Assembly (NCBI GenBank): GCA_900550135.1
Contig: URQO01000019.1
Location: 1 to 29,754, forward strand
Source of the DNA: an uncultured Eubacterium sp.
Lineage (GTDB): Bacteria; Bacillota; Clostridia; Lachnospirales; Lachnospiraceae
DNA length: 29,754 nucleotides
Direction of reading: 5' to 3'
Position numbers and translations under genes: made by a program. This document shows, piece by piece, positions 23,512-29,754 of this stretch (its first letter is position 1; each line of letters begins with the position of its first letter). The notes beneath the pieces were generated by a model that saw nothing but the letters and a program-made list of their open reading frames with translations, was not told the origin of the DNA and did not search any database.

Positions 23512-24393
23512 TTATATTTCATTTTTGAAGTGAGACTTAAATCCCTCACCAAAAACTTCATTGGCAGATGTTACTATCATAAATGCATTTGGATCTGTAT
23601 CTTTTAATATATTTCTAACCTTTACAAGCATTTGTTTTTTCATAACGCACATTATTACCTCTGTTGACTTGTTACTATAGGCACCCATACCTTGGACCAA
23701 AGTCACTCCCATATCAAGTTCCTGCAACATTCTCACCGCAATAATCTTTTGTTTGGAGCTGATAATATATACCATAGTTGCTTCATCACCACCGTAAATT
23801 GTTCTATCCATAACTACTGTAGATACATATATGGATATTGCTGCAAATAACGCTACTTCTACATTTTTAAAGGCGATAGCTGATGCCACAAGAACAGCTA
23901 CATCCAAAATCAGATATATCTGACCTGTTTTCAAGTGTGGCTTTTTCTGTCTTATTATCTTTACAATAATATCCATTCCGCCTGTAGTTGTTTCCATCCT
24001 AAATAGTGCCCCCATGGCAAATCCAAACAACGCACCACCGATAACTGATGCAAGCATTAAGTCCTTTGTAATAACCTGTATTCGGGTAACCAATGGCAAA
24101 ATGTCAATAAAAGCAGAAGATACTGCCAGTGTGTATAGTGTTGATAATATAAACTTTTTGCCAAATTTCCATGCTCCAAGTATCAAAATAGGAATATTTA
24201 TAATAAATATAAGTGTACCTACACCCGGCAGAAAAGGACATACTTCCTTTACTACAATAGCAATACCTGAAATTCCTCCCGGTGCCAGATTGTTAGGACT
24301 TAAAAACATTGCTATTCCTATAGCATATATTAGAGATGCTACAGTTATATTTATATATTTTTTTATAAAATTAAACACCTTTGCTTTATTCAT
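23512..24393 (-). CDS. YitT family membrane protein with C-terminal DUF2179 domain
   Basis: A conserved Firmicute membrane protein of unknown transport or sensing role. 293 residues from the ATG at 24393 (MNKAKVF), behind a GAGGTG SD; the longer frame uses a GTG inside that SD. Five to six hydrophobic helices occupy the first ~200 residues, with typical PNNLAPGGISGIAIV, FRMETTTGGMDIIVKI and TVVMDRTIYGGDEATMVYII. The C-terminal ~80 residues (LGVTLVQGMGAYSN-like, VMKKQMLVKVRNILKDTDP) form a soluble DUF2179 domain. It follows the 73-residue Cys-Cys protein by 59 nt under the promoter at 24709-24737. Confidence 0.88.
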   Translation of the reverse strand: MNKAKVFNFIKKYINITVASLIYAIGIAMFLSPNNLAPGGISGIAIVVKEVCPFLPGVGTLIFIINIPILILGAWKFGKKFILSTLYTLAVSSAFIDILPLVTRIQVITKDLMLASVIGGALFGFAMGALFRMETTTGGMDIIVKIIRQKKPHLKTGQIYLILDVAVLVASAIAFKNVEVALFAAISIYVSTVVMDRTIYGGDEATMVYIISSKQKIIAVRMLQELDMGVTLVQGMGAYSNKSTEVIMCVMKKQMLVKVRNILKDTDPNAFMIVTSANEVFGEGFKSHFKNEI

Positions 24394-24452
24394 ATTCACC
24401 TCATCAAAATCATATATAAATAGGATATCCCTTTATACAATTTCAATCCCAT

Positions 24453-24674
24453 TTACTTTTCAAATTCGTCATCATCAGGAAGTTCAATAGTTGGTACACA
24501 ACATGCCATTGGATTGATGGAGTTGTCTGCACAACCTCTTGAAATATTCTTTTCTGACTCAACTTTTTCATCAGACTTGATATCATTTACCTGAACATTA
24601 ATATGTCCATCTCCTTTTTTTACACTGCCATCAAGCATTGCAACAATATCATCTATCATTTTATCTTTATCCAT
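24453..24674 (-). CDS. Small Cys-Cys protein of unknown function, upstream of YitT gene
   Basis: 73 residues from the ATG at 24674 (MDKDKMIDDI), with GGAGG eight bases upstream; a five-codon extension covers the SD. No signal peptide or membrane helix. It is acidic at the C-terminus. The notable part is GCADNSINPMACCVPTIELP (about 48-67), with three cysteines including a Cys-Cys pair, followed by DDDEFEK. The N-terminal half has an amphipathic MIDDIVAMLDGSV and a GDGHINVQVND stretch. The SD and promoter are strong, so it is probably a real expressed gene. I do not recognise a family; metal or cofactor binding by the Cys cluster is a guess. It heads the unit with the YitT gene. Confidence 0.8.
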   Translation of the reverse strand: MDKDKMIDDIVAMLDGSVKKGDGHINVQVNDIKSDEKVESEKNISRGCADNSINPMACCVPTIELPDDDEFEK

Positions 24675-24708
24675 AATAAAAACCTCCAATTCTTCATTTC
24701 GTTTGAAT

Positions 24709-24737
24709 ATTATAGCACCCTATTTTCCATAATACAA
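24709..24737 (-). promoter_or_regulatory. Promoter for the small Cys-Cys gene and yitT
   Basis: Minus-strand -35 TTGTAT (24732-24737), 17-nt spacer ending in the extended element TGC, perfect -10 TATAAT (24709-24714). About 28 nt from the expected start to the ATG at 24674. Confidence 0.75.
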
Positions 24738-24745
24738 CACCAAAA

Positions 24746-24772
24746 CACCCGAACAAATTAATTGTTCGGGTG
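24746..24772 (-). terminator. Terminator of the secreted protein / 45-residue peptide unit
   Basis: Perfect 11-bp stem CACCCGAACAA/TTGTTCGGGTG with a 5-nt loop and a TTTTGG tail on the minus strand, 26 nt past the peptide stop. Confidence 0.8.
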
Positions 24773-24798
24773 CCAATATTTTTATTTAATTTTATATC

Positions 24799-24936
24799 TT
24801 AGTATAATCCTGTCCATCCGGCATCTTCATTTGCTGCTTCACCAGTAAATGAATCGAGGACGCCACTTGTTGTGATAACATCTTTTGTATCGAATTCTAC
24901 TACTTCTGCCTGTGGGCATTCATAAAACTTCTTCAT
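24799..24936 (-). CDS. 45-residue peptide of unknown function
   Basis: A short ORF with ATG at 24936 and a GGAGG SD eight bases upstream, ending TAA at 24799, inside the transcript that begins with the secreted protein and ends at the terminator 24746-24772. The peptide starts MKKFYECPQAEVVEFDTKDV and continues ITTSGVLDSFTGEAANEDAG, ending WTGLY. It has no signal peptide. The start resembles short Lachnospiraceae peptides of the pattern MKK-Y-P-(A/E)-(V/E)-E-F-(E/D)-ED-ITTSG, which I recall as common but uncharacterised. The 18-nt distance to the upstream gene suggests coupled expression. It could be a modified-peptide precursor or a small regulator; neither is shown. Confidence 0.78.
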   Translation of the reverse strand: MKKFYECPQAEVVEFDTKDVITTSGVLDSFTGEAANEDAGWTGLY

Positions 24937-24954
24937 TCTAGCTTCCTCCTTTAA

Positions 24955-26058
24955 TTATTTAATAAATGAATCAATTACTGATTTGAACTCATCTGCAATA
25001 CCTGGGTATCCTGCATTCTTTACAGCTGTTGCTACATAACTAATTGATCTTGCTTCAGGTACATTTGAATATACTGTTGTTGCTGTTCCATCTGTATATG
25101 TGATTGTTACATATGCTTTTGCTACAAAGTTTCTGATGTAGTTTGATTCTACAATGTTGCAAATTGATGCACAGAATGTTCCTTCTGTTCCATTGTACCA
25201 ACCACTGTTTTTAACATTGATTGTTGTATATCCACTTGTTAAATCAAGAGCTGCACCGTTTGCTTCATAAAGATCTTTTGCTGTAATAAGCATTCCTTCT
25301 GTAATAGCATCTGATGATACTGCTGCCATGTTGTCTGATGCAACTGTTGCCTGGAATCTGATTCCTGCTGTTCCCTTATATCTGATTCCTGCACCATTCT
25401 GTCTTGCTACTGATAATGTATTTACTGATGTAAATGCCATATCTTCTGTAACTTCAACTTCTGTGCCAGGCTTATACATCTTACCATTTGCATAGTATCC
25501 GTATTCAGCATCGCCAAGTGTTACCTTGCCGTTTTCTACTGCAACTTCTGTTCCATCAACTGATACTACAGGTTTCTTTTCTGTAGGTGCTTCTGTTGTT
25601 GTAGGTGCTGGTGTTGTTGTAGGTGCAGCAGGATCTGCTGTTGTAGTTTCTCCTTCTGTTCCCTTTTCATTATAAACGTAACATACCACATCACCAACGC
25701 CTGCTACTGATACTGTAAATTCAGTAACCTTCTGTGTAAACTGTGATAAGTGTAAGCAAATACCTGCTCCTTGGATATCACTTTCTACAGATGCTGCTGT
25801 AATACCAGCAGAAAATGTTGCATAAATACTGTCTTCTGAAGCAAAGCCCGGTTTCTGGATATTTACAACCTTACCATTTTCAGAATAGAACTTGTATGTA
25901 TTTGCATACTTTCCGCCACCTGCTCCATCACCAATCCATTCTATTGATGACCAATCCGGAGCGTCTGCCTTTACTGCTTTTGGCTGAATAGTAATACCAG
26001 TAACTATCATTGCGATAGCTGATAATACTGCAACCACTTTTTTGAAACTTCTACTCAT
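24955..26058 (-). CDS. Secreted two-domain protein with Thr/Pro linker
   Basis: 367 residues with a signal peptide (MSRSFKKVVAVLSAIAMIVT..., likely cut near AVKADA, residue 32). The N-terminal domain (about 33-130) begins PDWSSIEWIGDGAGGGKYAN and resembles modules I associate with extracellular proteins of gut Lachnospiraceae. A linker rich in Thr/Pro (about 137-160; APTTTPAPTTTEAPT) follows, then a short strand-rich segment (VDGTEVAVENGKVTLG) and a C-terminal domain (about 220-367) with GIRYKGTAGIRFQATVAS, GWYNGTEGTFCASICNI and SNYIRNFVAKAYVTITYTDG. No catalytic motif or sortase signal is recognised. Carbohydrate or surface binding is likely but unproven. ATG at 26058 with AAAGGAG. Codon use (GCT, GTT, ACT rich) looks like a highly expressed gene. 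Confidence 0.82.
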   Translation of the reverse strand: MSRSFKKVVAVLSAIAMIVTGITIQPKAVKADAPDWSSIEWIGDGAGGGKYANTYKFYSENGKVVNIQKPGFASEDSIYATFSAGITAASVESDIQGAGICLHLSQFTQKVTEFTVSVAGVGDVVCYVYNEKGTEGETTTADPAAPTTTPAPTTTEAPTEKKPVVSVDGTEVAVENGKVTLGDAEYGYYANGKMYKPGTEVEVTEDMAFTSVNTLSVARQNGAGIRYKGTAGIRFQATVASDNMAAVSSDAITEGMLITAKDLYEANGAALDLTSGYTTINVKNSGWYNGTEGTFCASICNIVESNYIRNFVAKAYVTITYTDGTATTVYSNVPEARSISYVATAVKNAGYPGIADEFKSVIDSFIK

Positions 26059-26355
26059 TTCAAAAATCTCCTTTCTTATTAATACATGTATTAGATTTTA
26101 TGAATAAATGCCCTTTAAGTCTTTCCCCTTTTAGTCCTTTACTCACAATCTAACTATAATTTTATAAAATAGTACTCTTTTTTTATAGTATCATTTTTTT
26201 AGTAAGGGTGTCATTTTTTATAAAAACACTTCAAGCCTTTATTTTTTTTACCTTCTTAGTTATGTATTTTTATCACTTTTTATTGCTTTCTCCCATAAAA
26301 ATATTTTTATTCAATTGTATTCTTTAATATTTTCAAGATTTTTAAGTACATTGTT
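26059..26355 (-). other. Upstream region of the secreted protein gene, with a palindrome in the leader
   Basis: 297 bp with no gene. On the minus strand it holds a candidate promoter (26185-26214) and a long leader of about 120 nt. The leader contains the 14-bp perfect palindrome TAATACATGTATTA (26080-26093), directly before the SD. At the far end TTAAGTA/TACTTAA (about 26342-26363) may be a weak terminator for the transglutaminase-like gene. Confidence 0.5.
26185..26214 (-). promoter_or_regulatory. Candidate promoter of the secreted protein gene
   Basis: Minus-strand -35 ATGACA (26209-26214), 18-nt spacer, -10 TACTAT (26185-26190). Five of six and four to five of six consensus matches, in a T-rich context. 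Confidence 0.5.
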
Positions 26356-27621
26356 TTACTTAACTGTTTTTATGTTAGACCATTTTGTATATACCTGTGT
26401 TCCTTCAAAACTTTTAACACCTCTGTATCTTACATAATAAGTTCTTCCTGAAGATATCTTGTTTAACTTTATTGTTTTATTACGTGTATTAACAATATGA
26501 TTGTTCTTAAAACTTTTGTCTGTGCCGTACTCAACTATATACGTTGTACCACTTGGTAAAGATTTCATTTTTATTTTTTTACTTTTTGTTGACAAAATTT
26601 TTCCTTTTTTCATCTTATAACGGGATATTTCACTCTTCTTTGACATGGTCTGGTTGTCTGTACCATAGGTCTTTGCCGCCATTAAATATTTGTTATAAAA
26701 TGTTGCACTTTTGTATTCCTTCATTCGGGTATGGTTGCTAAAATTATCTCCTTTAAGGAAAAATTTGTATCCCAACCCATTCTGATAAGTTACAGCATCC
26801 CATGTAGCGTCAAGATTATAATAATACTTTCCAAGTTTTACAATGTTCCATCCATGAAGTTCACCACTGGAATATCCCGGAATAAGCCTAACCGGAACAT
26901 CAACCTCTTTTAACATCTTGTAAAGAAGCTGTGCATAACCCTGACATACTGCCTGTTTTTTATATAAAGCTGAATAGGCAGTGTAAATTTTGTTGTTGGA
27001 CAAATCTGTTGCATAACTTACATTGGCACAAATGTATTCATAAATTGTTTTAACTTTCTCATAATCTGTTGTATTACTTTGAAAATCAAACGACTTAATG
27101 ATACTTCTTACCTTGCTGTCTACAAGTTTTTGTTGCTTTGCAGTTATGTAATATTTATAACCAATCTTAAACTTATAATAGTAGTAATTTATCCTGCCTT
27201 CTTTTTTCTTCACACGTGTATATTGGGGACTGTCTGATGCCAATCCCCAATACATGTAATCACCCTCGTTGCTGTTGTCAGTTTCTTTTGTAAGTTCTTT
27301 TTTAAAAGCCATATATGCTTTAACCGGCGATGACATTTTACATTTAAAATATACCGTCACTGATGATGTATGATTTCTTACCTTTGCTCTTACCTTATCA
27401 GCCGCCTTTTCAACAGTTACAAATTTTCTTTTATTTTTTTCTACAAAACCTGTCTGCAACTTTAATGTTGTAACATTAAGACTTCCCTGTGTTTTAAGCG
27501 AATTTACTGTTTTAGTATTGTTTTTATATGTTTCGTCTGCCTTAACATTCAACCCACCGGTCAAAAGTTGAACTGCCAGCATTATAGCAATGACTTTTTT
27601 AAATATTCTTCTTTGTTTCAT
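26356..27621 (-). CDS. Secreted transglutaminase-like protein with C-terminal fibronectin-III-like domain
   Basis: 421 residues from the ATG at 27621 (MKQRRIFKK), 21 nt past the upstream stop; a three-codon extension starts with TTG. No strong SD is visible, so translation may depend on the upstream gene. A signal peptide spans 1-28. After an N-terminal region of unknown fold (30-180), a transglutaminase-like domain (about 185-290) carries a visible Cys-His-Asp triad: Cys226 (AVCQGYAQLL), His256 (GELHGWNIV) and Asp271 (YNLDATWD). A C-terminal ~75 residues (SSGRTYYVRYRGVKS, YTKWSNIKTVK) resemble the FN3-like modules of clostridial surface proteins. Bacterial relatives are often peptidases or cross-linkers of wall-associated proteins; the substrate is unknown. 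Confidence 0.85.
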   Translation of the reverse strand: MKQRRIFKKVIAIMLAVQLLTGGLNVKADETYKNNTKTVNSLKTQGSLNVTTLKLQTGFVEKNKRKFVTVEKAADKVRAKVRNHTSSVTVYFKCKMSSPVKAYMAFKKELTKETDNSNEGDYMYWGLASDSPQYTRVKKKEGRINYYYYKFKIGYKYYITAKQQKLVDSKVRSIIKSFDFQSNTTDYEKVKTIYEYICANVSYATDLSNNKIYTAYSALYKKQAVCQGYAQLLYKMLKEVDVPVRLIPGYSSGELHGWNIVKLGKYYYNLDATWDAVTYQNGLGYKFFLKGDNFSNHTRMKEYKSATFYNKYLMAAKTYGTDNQTMSKKSEISRYKMKKGKILSTKSKKIKMKSLPSGTTYIVEYGTDKSFKNNHIVNTRNKTIKLNKISSGRTYYVRYRGVKSFEGTQVYTKWSNIKTVK

Positions 27622-27642
27622 AAATTTCAAACTTTCATTTAA

Positions 27643-29424
27643 CTATTTCTTTTTATATTTTGTCTTAAAAGTTTCTCCGTTAAATCTCAGTTCTCTAATC
27701 ATCTTTTTGCCACCTTTAAGTGTATAAGTAAATTTCTGATTGCTAAACTTCTTCAACTTAAAGTGTAACTGGTATGTTCCAATCTGAATCTGAGACACTC
27801 TGTTTTTTGCACTGATTACTGTATCAAAACCTAATGTCTTGTTGTTCTGATCTTTTATTCTAAGACATGGTTCATTTTTGAAAATAACCTTTGAAACATA
27901 AATTGTATAAGTTTTCTTTTCTCCTTCTACAATACCTTTGTGTTTCCATGTTCCTACCCAATATTTTGTCTTTGAATTAAACTTCTTCATTTTGTTGTAA
28001 AGACTGTCAGCCTTCTTATTTGAACTCTTTATTGATTTAAGTACGTTCATTGCCTCATCGTATTTTCCACTTTCGCCTAATTTGACAGCCTGTTTGTAAA
28101 TACTGTCACTTAAGTTTTCCTGTTTTGTATATTTGGCAATTTCATTGTACAACTTCAAGCCATCTGTTGTTTTTCCTGCATCAATTAATGCCTTTGCCTG
28201 GGCATAACCGTAGTTTCCATATTCTTCTCCATATGAGTTGTCTTTTGCATATACGTTTTTTATAGTTTCCCATGCTGTCTTATAATCTTTCTTAAAGTAG
28301 TAAACCTTTGCCATTCCGGCACTTGCCTTATTTACAAGATTGATATCTGTAGCTGCATTGGCGCTTCCTTTAAACAATTCCATTGCTTCATCATATTTTT
28401 CATTGTTTAAAGCTTCTTCTCCCTTATAGTAGTCAAGGAACGAACCGGCCATTACACCATATTGAGATTTTTCAGATGCTTTAAAACTTTTGTTAAAGTA
28501 ATCTGAAGCCTTTTGTTCATCATTTTCTTCTAATGCTTTTAAGCCAAGATCGTAATAGCACTCTGCCAAATAATCATCACTGTTAAAGAACACGCTAAAC
28601 ACACCATTAACTTTATCAAATTTTTTTGCAGCCTGTTCATACTTTTTGCTCTTTAACAAACTTTTAGCTGAGTCATATTTTTTCTTTGGCACCATAAAAG
28701 CTGCCACACCGGCACCAATTAAAGCAACAATAACTACAATCACTCCAATAGTGATAACAGATTTTTTCTTCATTGAATTTCTTCTGTGAGCCTTTTTATC
28801 CTCGACTTTTTGTCTTCTTTCTTCTGTTCTTTTAAGAACCTGATACTTCTGTTCTGTATCTTTTAAAATTTTTGCCGAATCTTTGTACCATGGTATTCTC
28901 TTTAAAATTTCAATACCTGTACCCATATTTACATAATCTTTTTTAGCAATATCTTCTTTTGCTGTAAGATAATTGTCTTCATAATCTTTGTTTTTTGCAT
29001 TGGCAAATACTTCAAGACTGTCAATCTCACCTGTACTTTCGTAAACGGCATTTGCCTTTACCCATATTGATCCGTCTGTAAATGTAACTCTATTTACAAC
29101 TATTTCTATTGACTGTGTTGATGCAGCAACATCTATAAACAAATCTCTTCCTTTTGATTTCAAGTATCCCAAATTAAGTGAAGAATACTCCTGTGGAATT
29201 TCTGTTACATTTCCTTCTTCGTCTTTTGCATTGATAATCAGTGTAATTGAATCAATGTTATTTTCATATATATTTGCAAATGTTAATTCAAGACGGTTTG
29301 TGTTTTCATCTTCACCTTTGTATAAAACACTTGTCTCAAACAATACCGGACTACCATAAGTCCATAGATTTTTTTCTAATTCCCTTACAATTTGTTTCTC
29401 TGTAGTTTTAATTTTTTCTTCCAT
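27643..29424 (-). CDS. Single-pass membrane protein with extracytoplasmic TPR-like repeats
   Basis: 593 residues. The cytoplasmic N-terminus (1-218) holds a beta-rich domain (FETSVLYKGE, ITLIINAKDEEG, LFIDVAASTQSIEIVVNRVT) and a charged Lys/Glu/Arg coil (about 185-220). One transmembrane helix lies at about 221-244, with a basic KKK before it. Outside (248-500) are TPR-like helical repeats (SLLKSKKYEQAAKKFDKVNG, DYLAECYYDLGLKALEEND, NNEKYDEAMELFKGSA, KDYKTAWETIKNVY, SGKYDEAMNVLKSI), followed by a small C-terminal domain (about 505-593) starting YWVGTWKHKGIVEG. ATG at 29424 with TTGGAG. It leads directly into the transglutaminase-like gene (21 nt), so it may anchor or organise that enzyme. I do not recognise the full architecture. 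Confidence 0.82.
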   Translation of the reverse strand: MEEKIKTTEKQIVRELEKNLWTYGSPVLFETSVLYKGEDENTNRLELTFANIYENNIDSITLIINAKDEEGNVTEIPQEYSSLNLGYLKSKGRDLFIDVAASTQSIEIVVNRVTFTDGSIWVKANAVYESTGEIDSLEVFANAKNKDYEDNYLTAKEDIAKKDYVNMGTGIEILKRIPWYKDSAKILKDTEQKYQVLKRTEERRQKVEDKKAHRRNSMKKKSVITIGVIVVIVALIGAGVAAFMVPKKKYDSAKSLLKSKKYEQAAKKFDKVNGVFSVFFNSDDYLAECYYDLGLKALEENDEQKASDYFNKSFKASEKSQYGVMAGSFLDYYKGEEALNNEKYDEAMELFKGSANAATDINLVNKASAGMAKVYYFKKDYKTAWETIKNVYAKDNSYGEEYGNYGYAQAKALIDAGKTTDGLKLYNEIAKYTKQENLSDSIYKQAVKLGESGKYDEAMNVLKSIKSSNKKADSLYNKMKKFNSKTKYWVGTWKHKGIVEGEKKTYTIYVSKVIFKNEPCLRIKDQNNKTLGFDTVISAKNRVSQIQIGTYQLHFKLKKFSNQKFTYTLKGGKKMIRELRFNGETFKTKYKKK

Positions 29425-29656
29425 ATCTTAATCTCCAAATCCTTTGTAAATTTGTAATATTCTCTTGGTTTAATTTTACCTACAATTTTGTATTTTAACA
29501 CATTTGACTGTAAATGAACACCTTAATAAAAAATTTGAAATATTTTCTAATATGAATGTTCACTTACTGGAAAAGAAACCATTTCCTAAATAGTACTGGC
29601 ATTGTGTGTAAAATATTATAATGTATATTCTTTGTTATATCACTAAATATTGTTGC
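29425..29656. other. Intergenic region upstream of the TPR protein
   Basis: 230 bp of AT-rich sequence. A TAAAAT (minus strand, near 29492) and a weak TTGTAG/GAATAT pair are possible promoter parts, neither convincing. No gene or RNA is visible. Confidence 0.35.
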
Positions 29657-29720
29657 AAAAAAGGGACTTTTCAATCAATGTCACAATTCTTAATGACATT
29701 GACTTTTTAGTCCCTTTTCT
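29657..29720 (-). terminator. Two-part terminator, probably of a gene beyond the right edge
   Basis: Outer arms AAAAGGGACT/AGTCCCTTTT (29659-29668 with 29709-29718) and inner arms TCAATGTCA/TGACATTGA (29675-29683 with 29694-29702) form one long hairpin with an internal loop. The minus strand continues in T6. It probably ends a minus-strand gene lying beyond 29754, and would also work on the plus strand. Confidence 0.7.
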
Positions 29721-29754
29721 AATTATTTATTCTTTTTAATGATTTATTTTTAAT

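Noticed and set aside
24393..24689. Longer starts for several genes (secE, ppa, greA, yitT, small Cys-Cys protein, KdpD-like, WYL)
   Set aside because: In each case the extension covers the SD or uses a GTG/TTG within it, while an internal ATG has ideal spacing.

Overview
The window reads as a low-GC endospore-forming Firmicute, most likely a Lachnospiraceae-type clostridium. This is inferred from the rpmG-secE-nusG-rplKAJL-rpoB order, a spoIIID regulator, a short ProB, the mreB/recD2/comF neighbourhood and AT-rich secreted proteins with leucine-rich or Thr/Pro-linker designs. Every confident protein gene lies on the minus strand. I give start codons chosen by Shine-Dalgarno (SD) position where the longest open frame runs too far upstream.

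Region 1 (1-7000) is the transcription/translation block, read right to left: rpmG, secE, nusG, rplK, rplA, then a new promoter with an L10-type leader, rplJ, rplL, an attenuator-like hairpin, a palindromic element, a second strong promoter, and rpoB (cut by the window edge). Autoregulation is visible: two matching L1-binding-site-like hairpins precede rplK and rplA, and the L10 leader ends in an attenuator hairpin before rplJ.

Region 2 (7000-14000) holds a secreted BspA-like leucine-rich-repeat protein, comF, recD2, mreB and spoIIID. Between mreB and spoIIID, on the plus strand, is a compact multi-hairpin transcription unit of about 160 nt with a good terminator and no convincing reading frame. 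It is the best candidate here for an undescribed RNA.

Region 3 (14000-24700) is mostly metabolic and regulatory: Xaa-Pro aminopeptidase, a 206-bp palindromic element touching the ppa stop codon, inorganic pyrophosphatase, a DMT exporter flanked on both sides by degenerate ~36-40 nt repeats, an operon greA / WYL regulator / stand-alone KdpD N-terminal-like ATPase, a lipid kinase plus citrate synthase pair, a short glutamate 5-kinase, a YitT membrane protein and a small Cys-Cys protein of unknown role.

Region 4 (24700-29754) is a surface/export cluster: a single-pass membrane protein with TPR-like repeats, a secreted transglutaminase-like protein, and a separately promoted secreted two-domain protein followed 18 nt later by a 45-residue peptide gene. 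The window ends in a strong hairpin that probably terminates a gene beyond the right edge.
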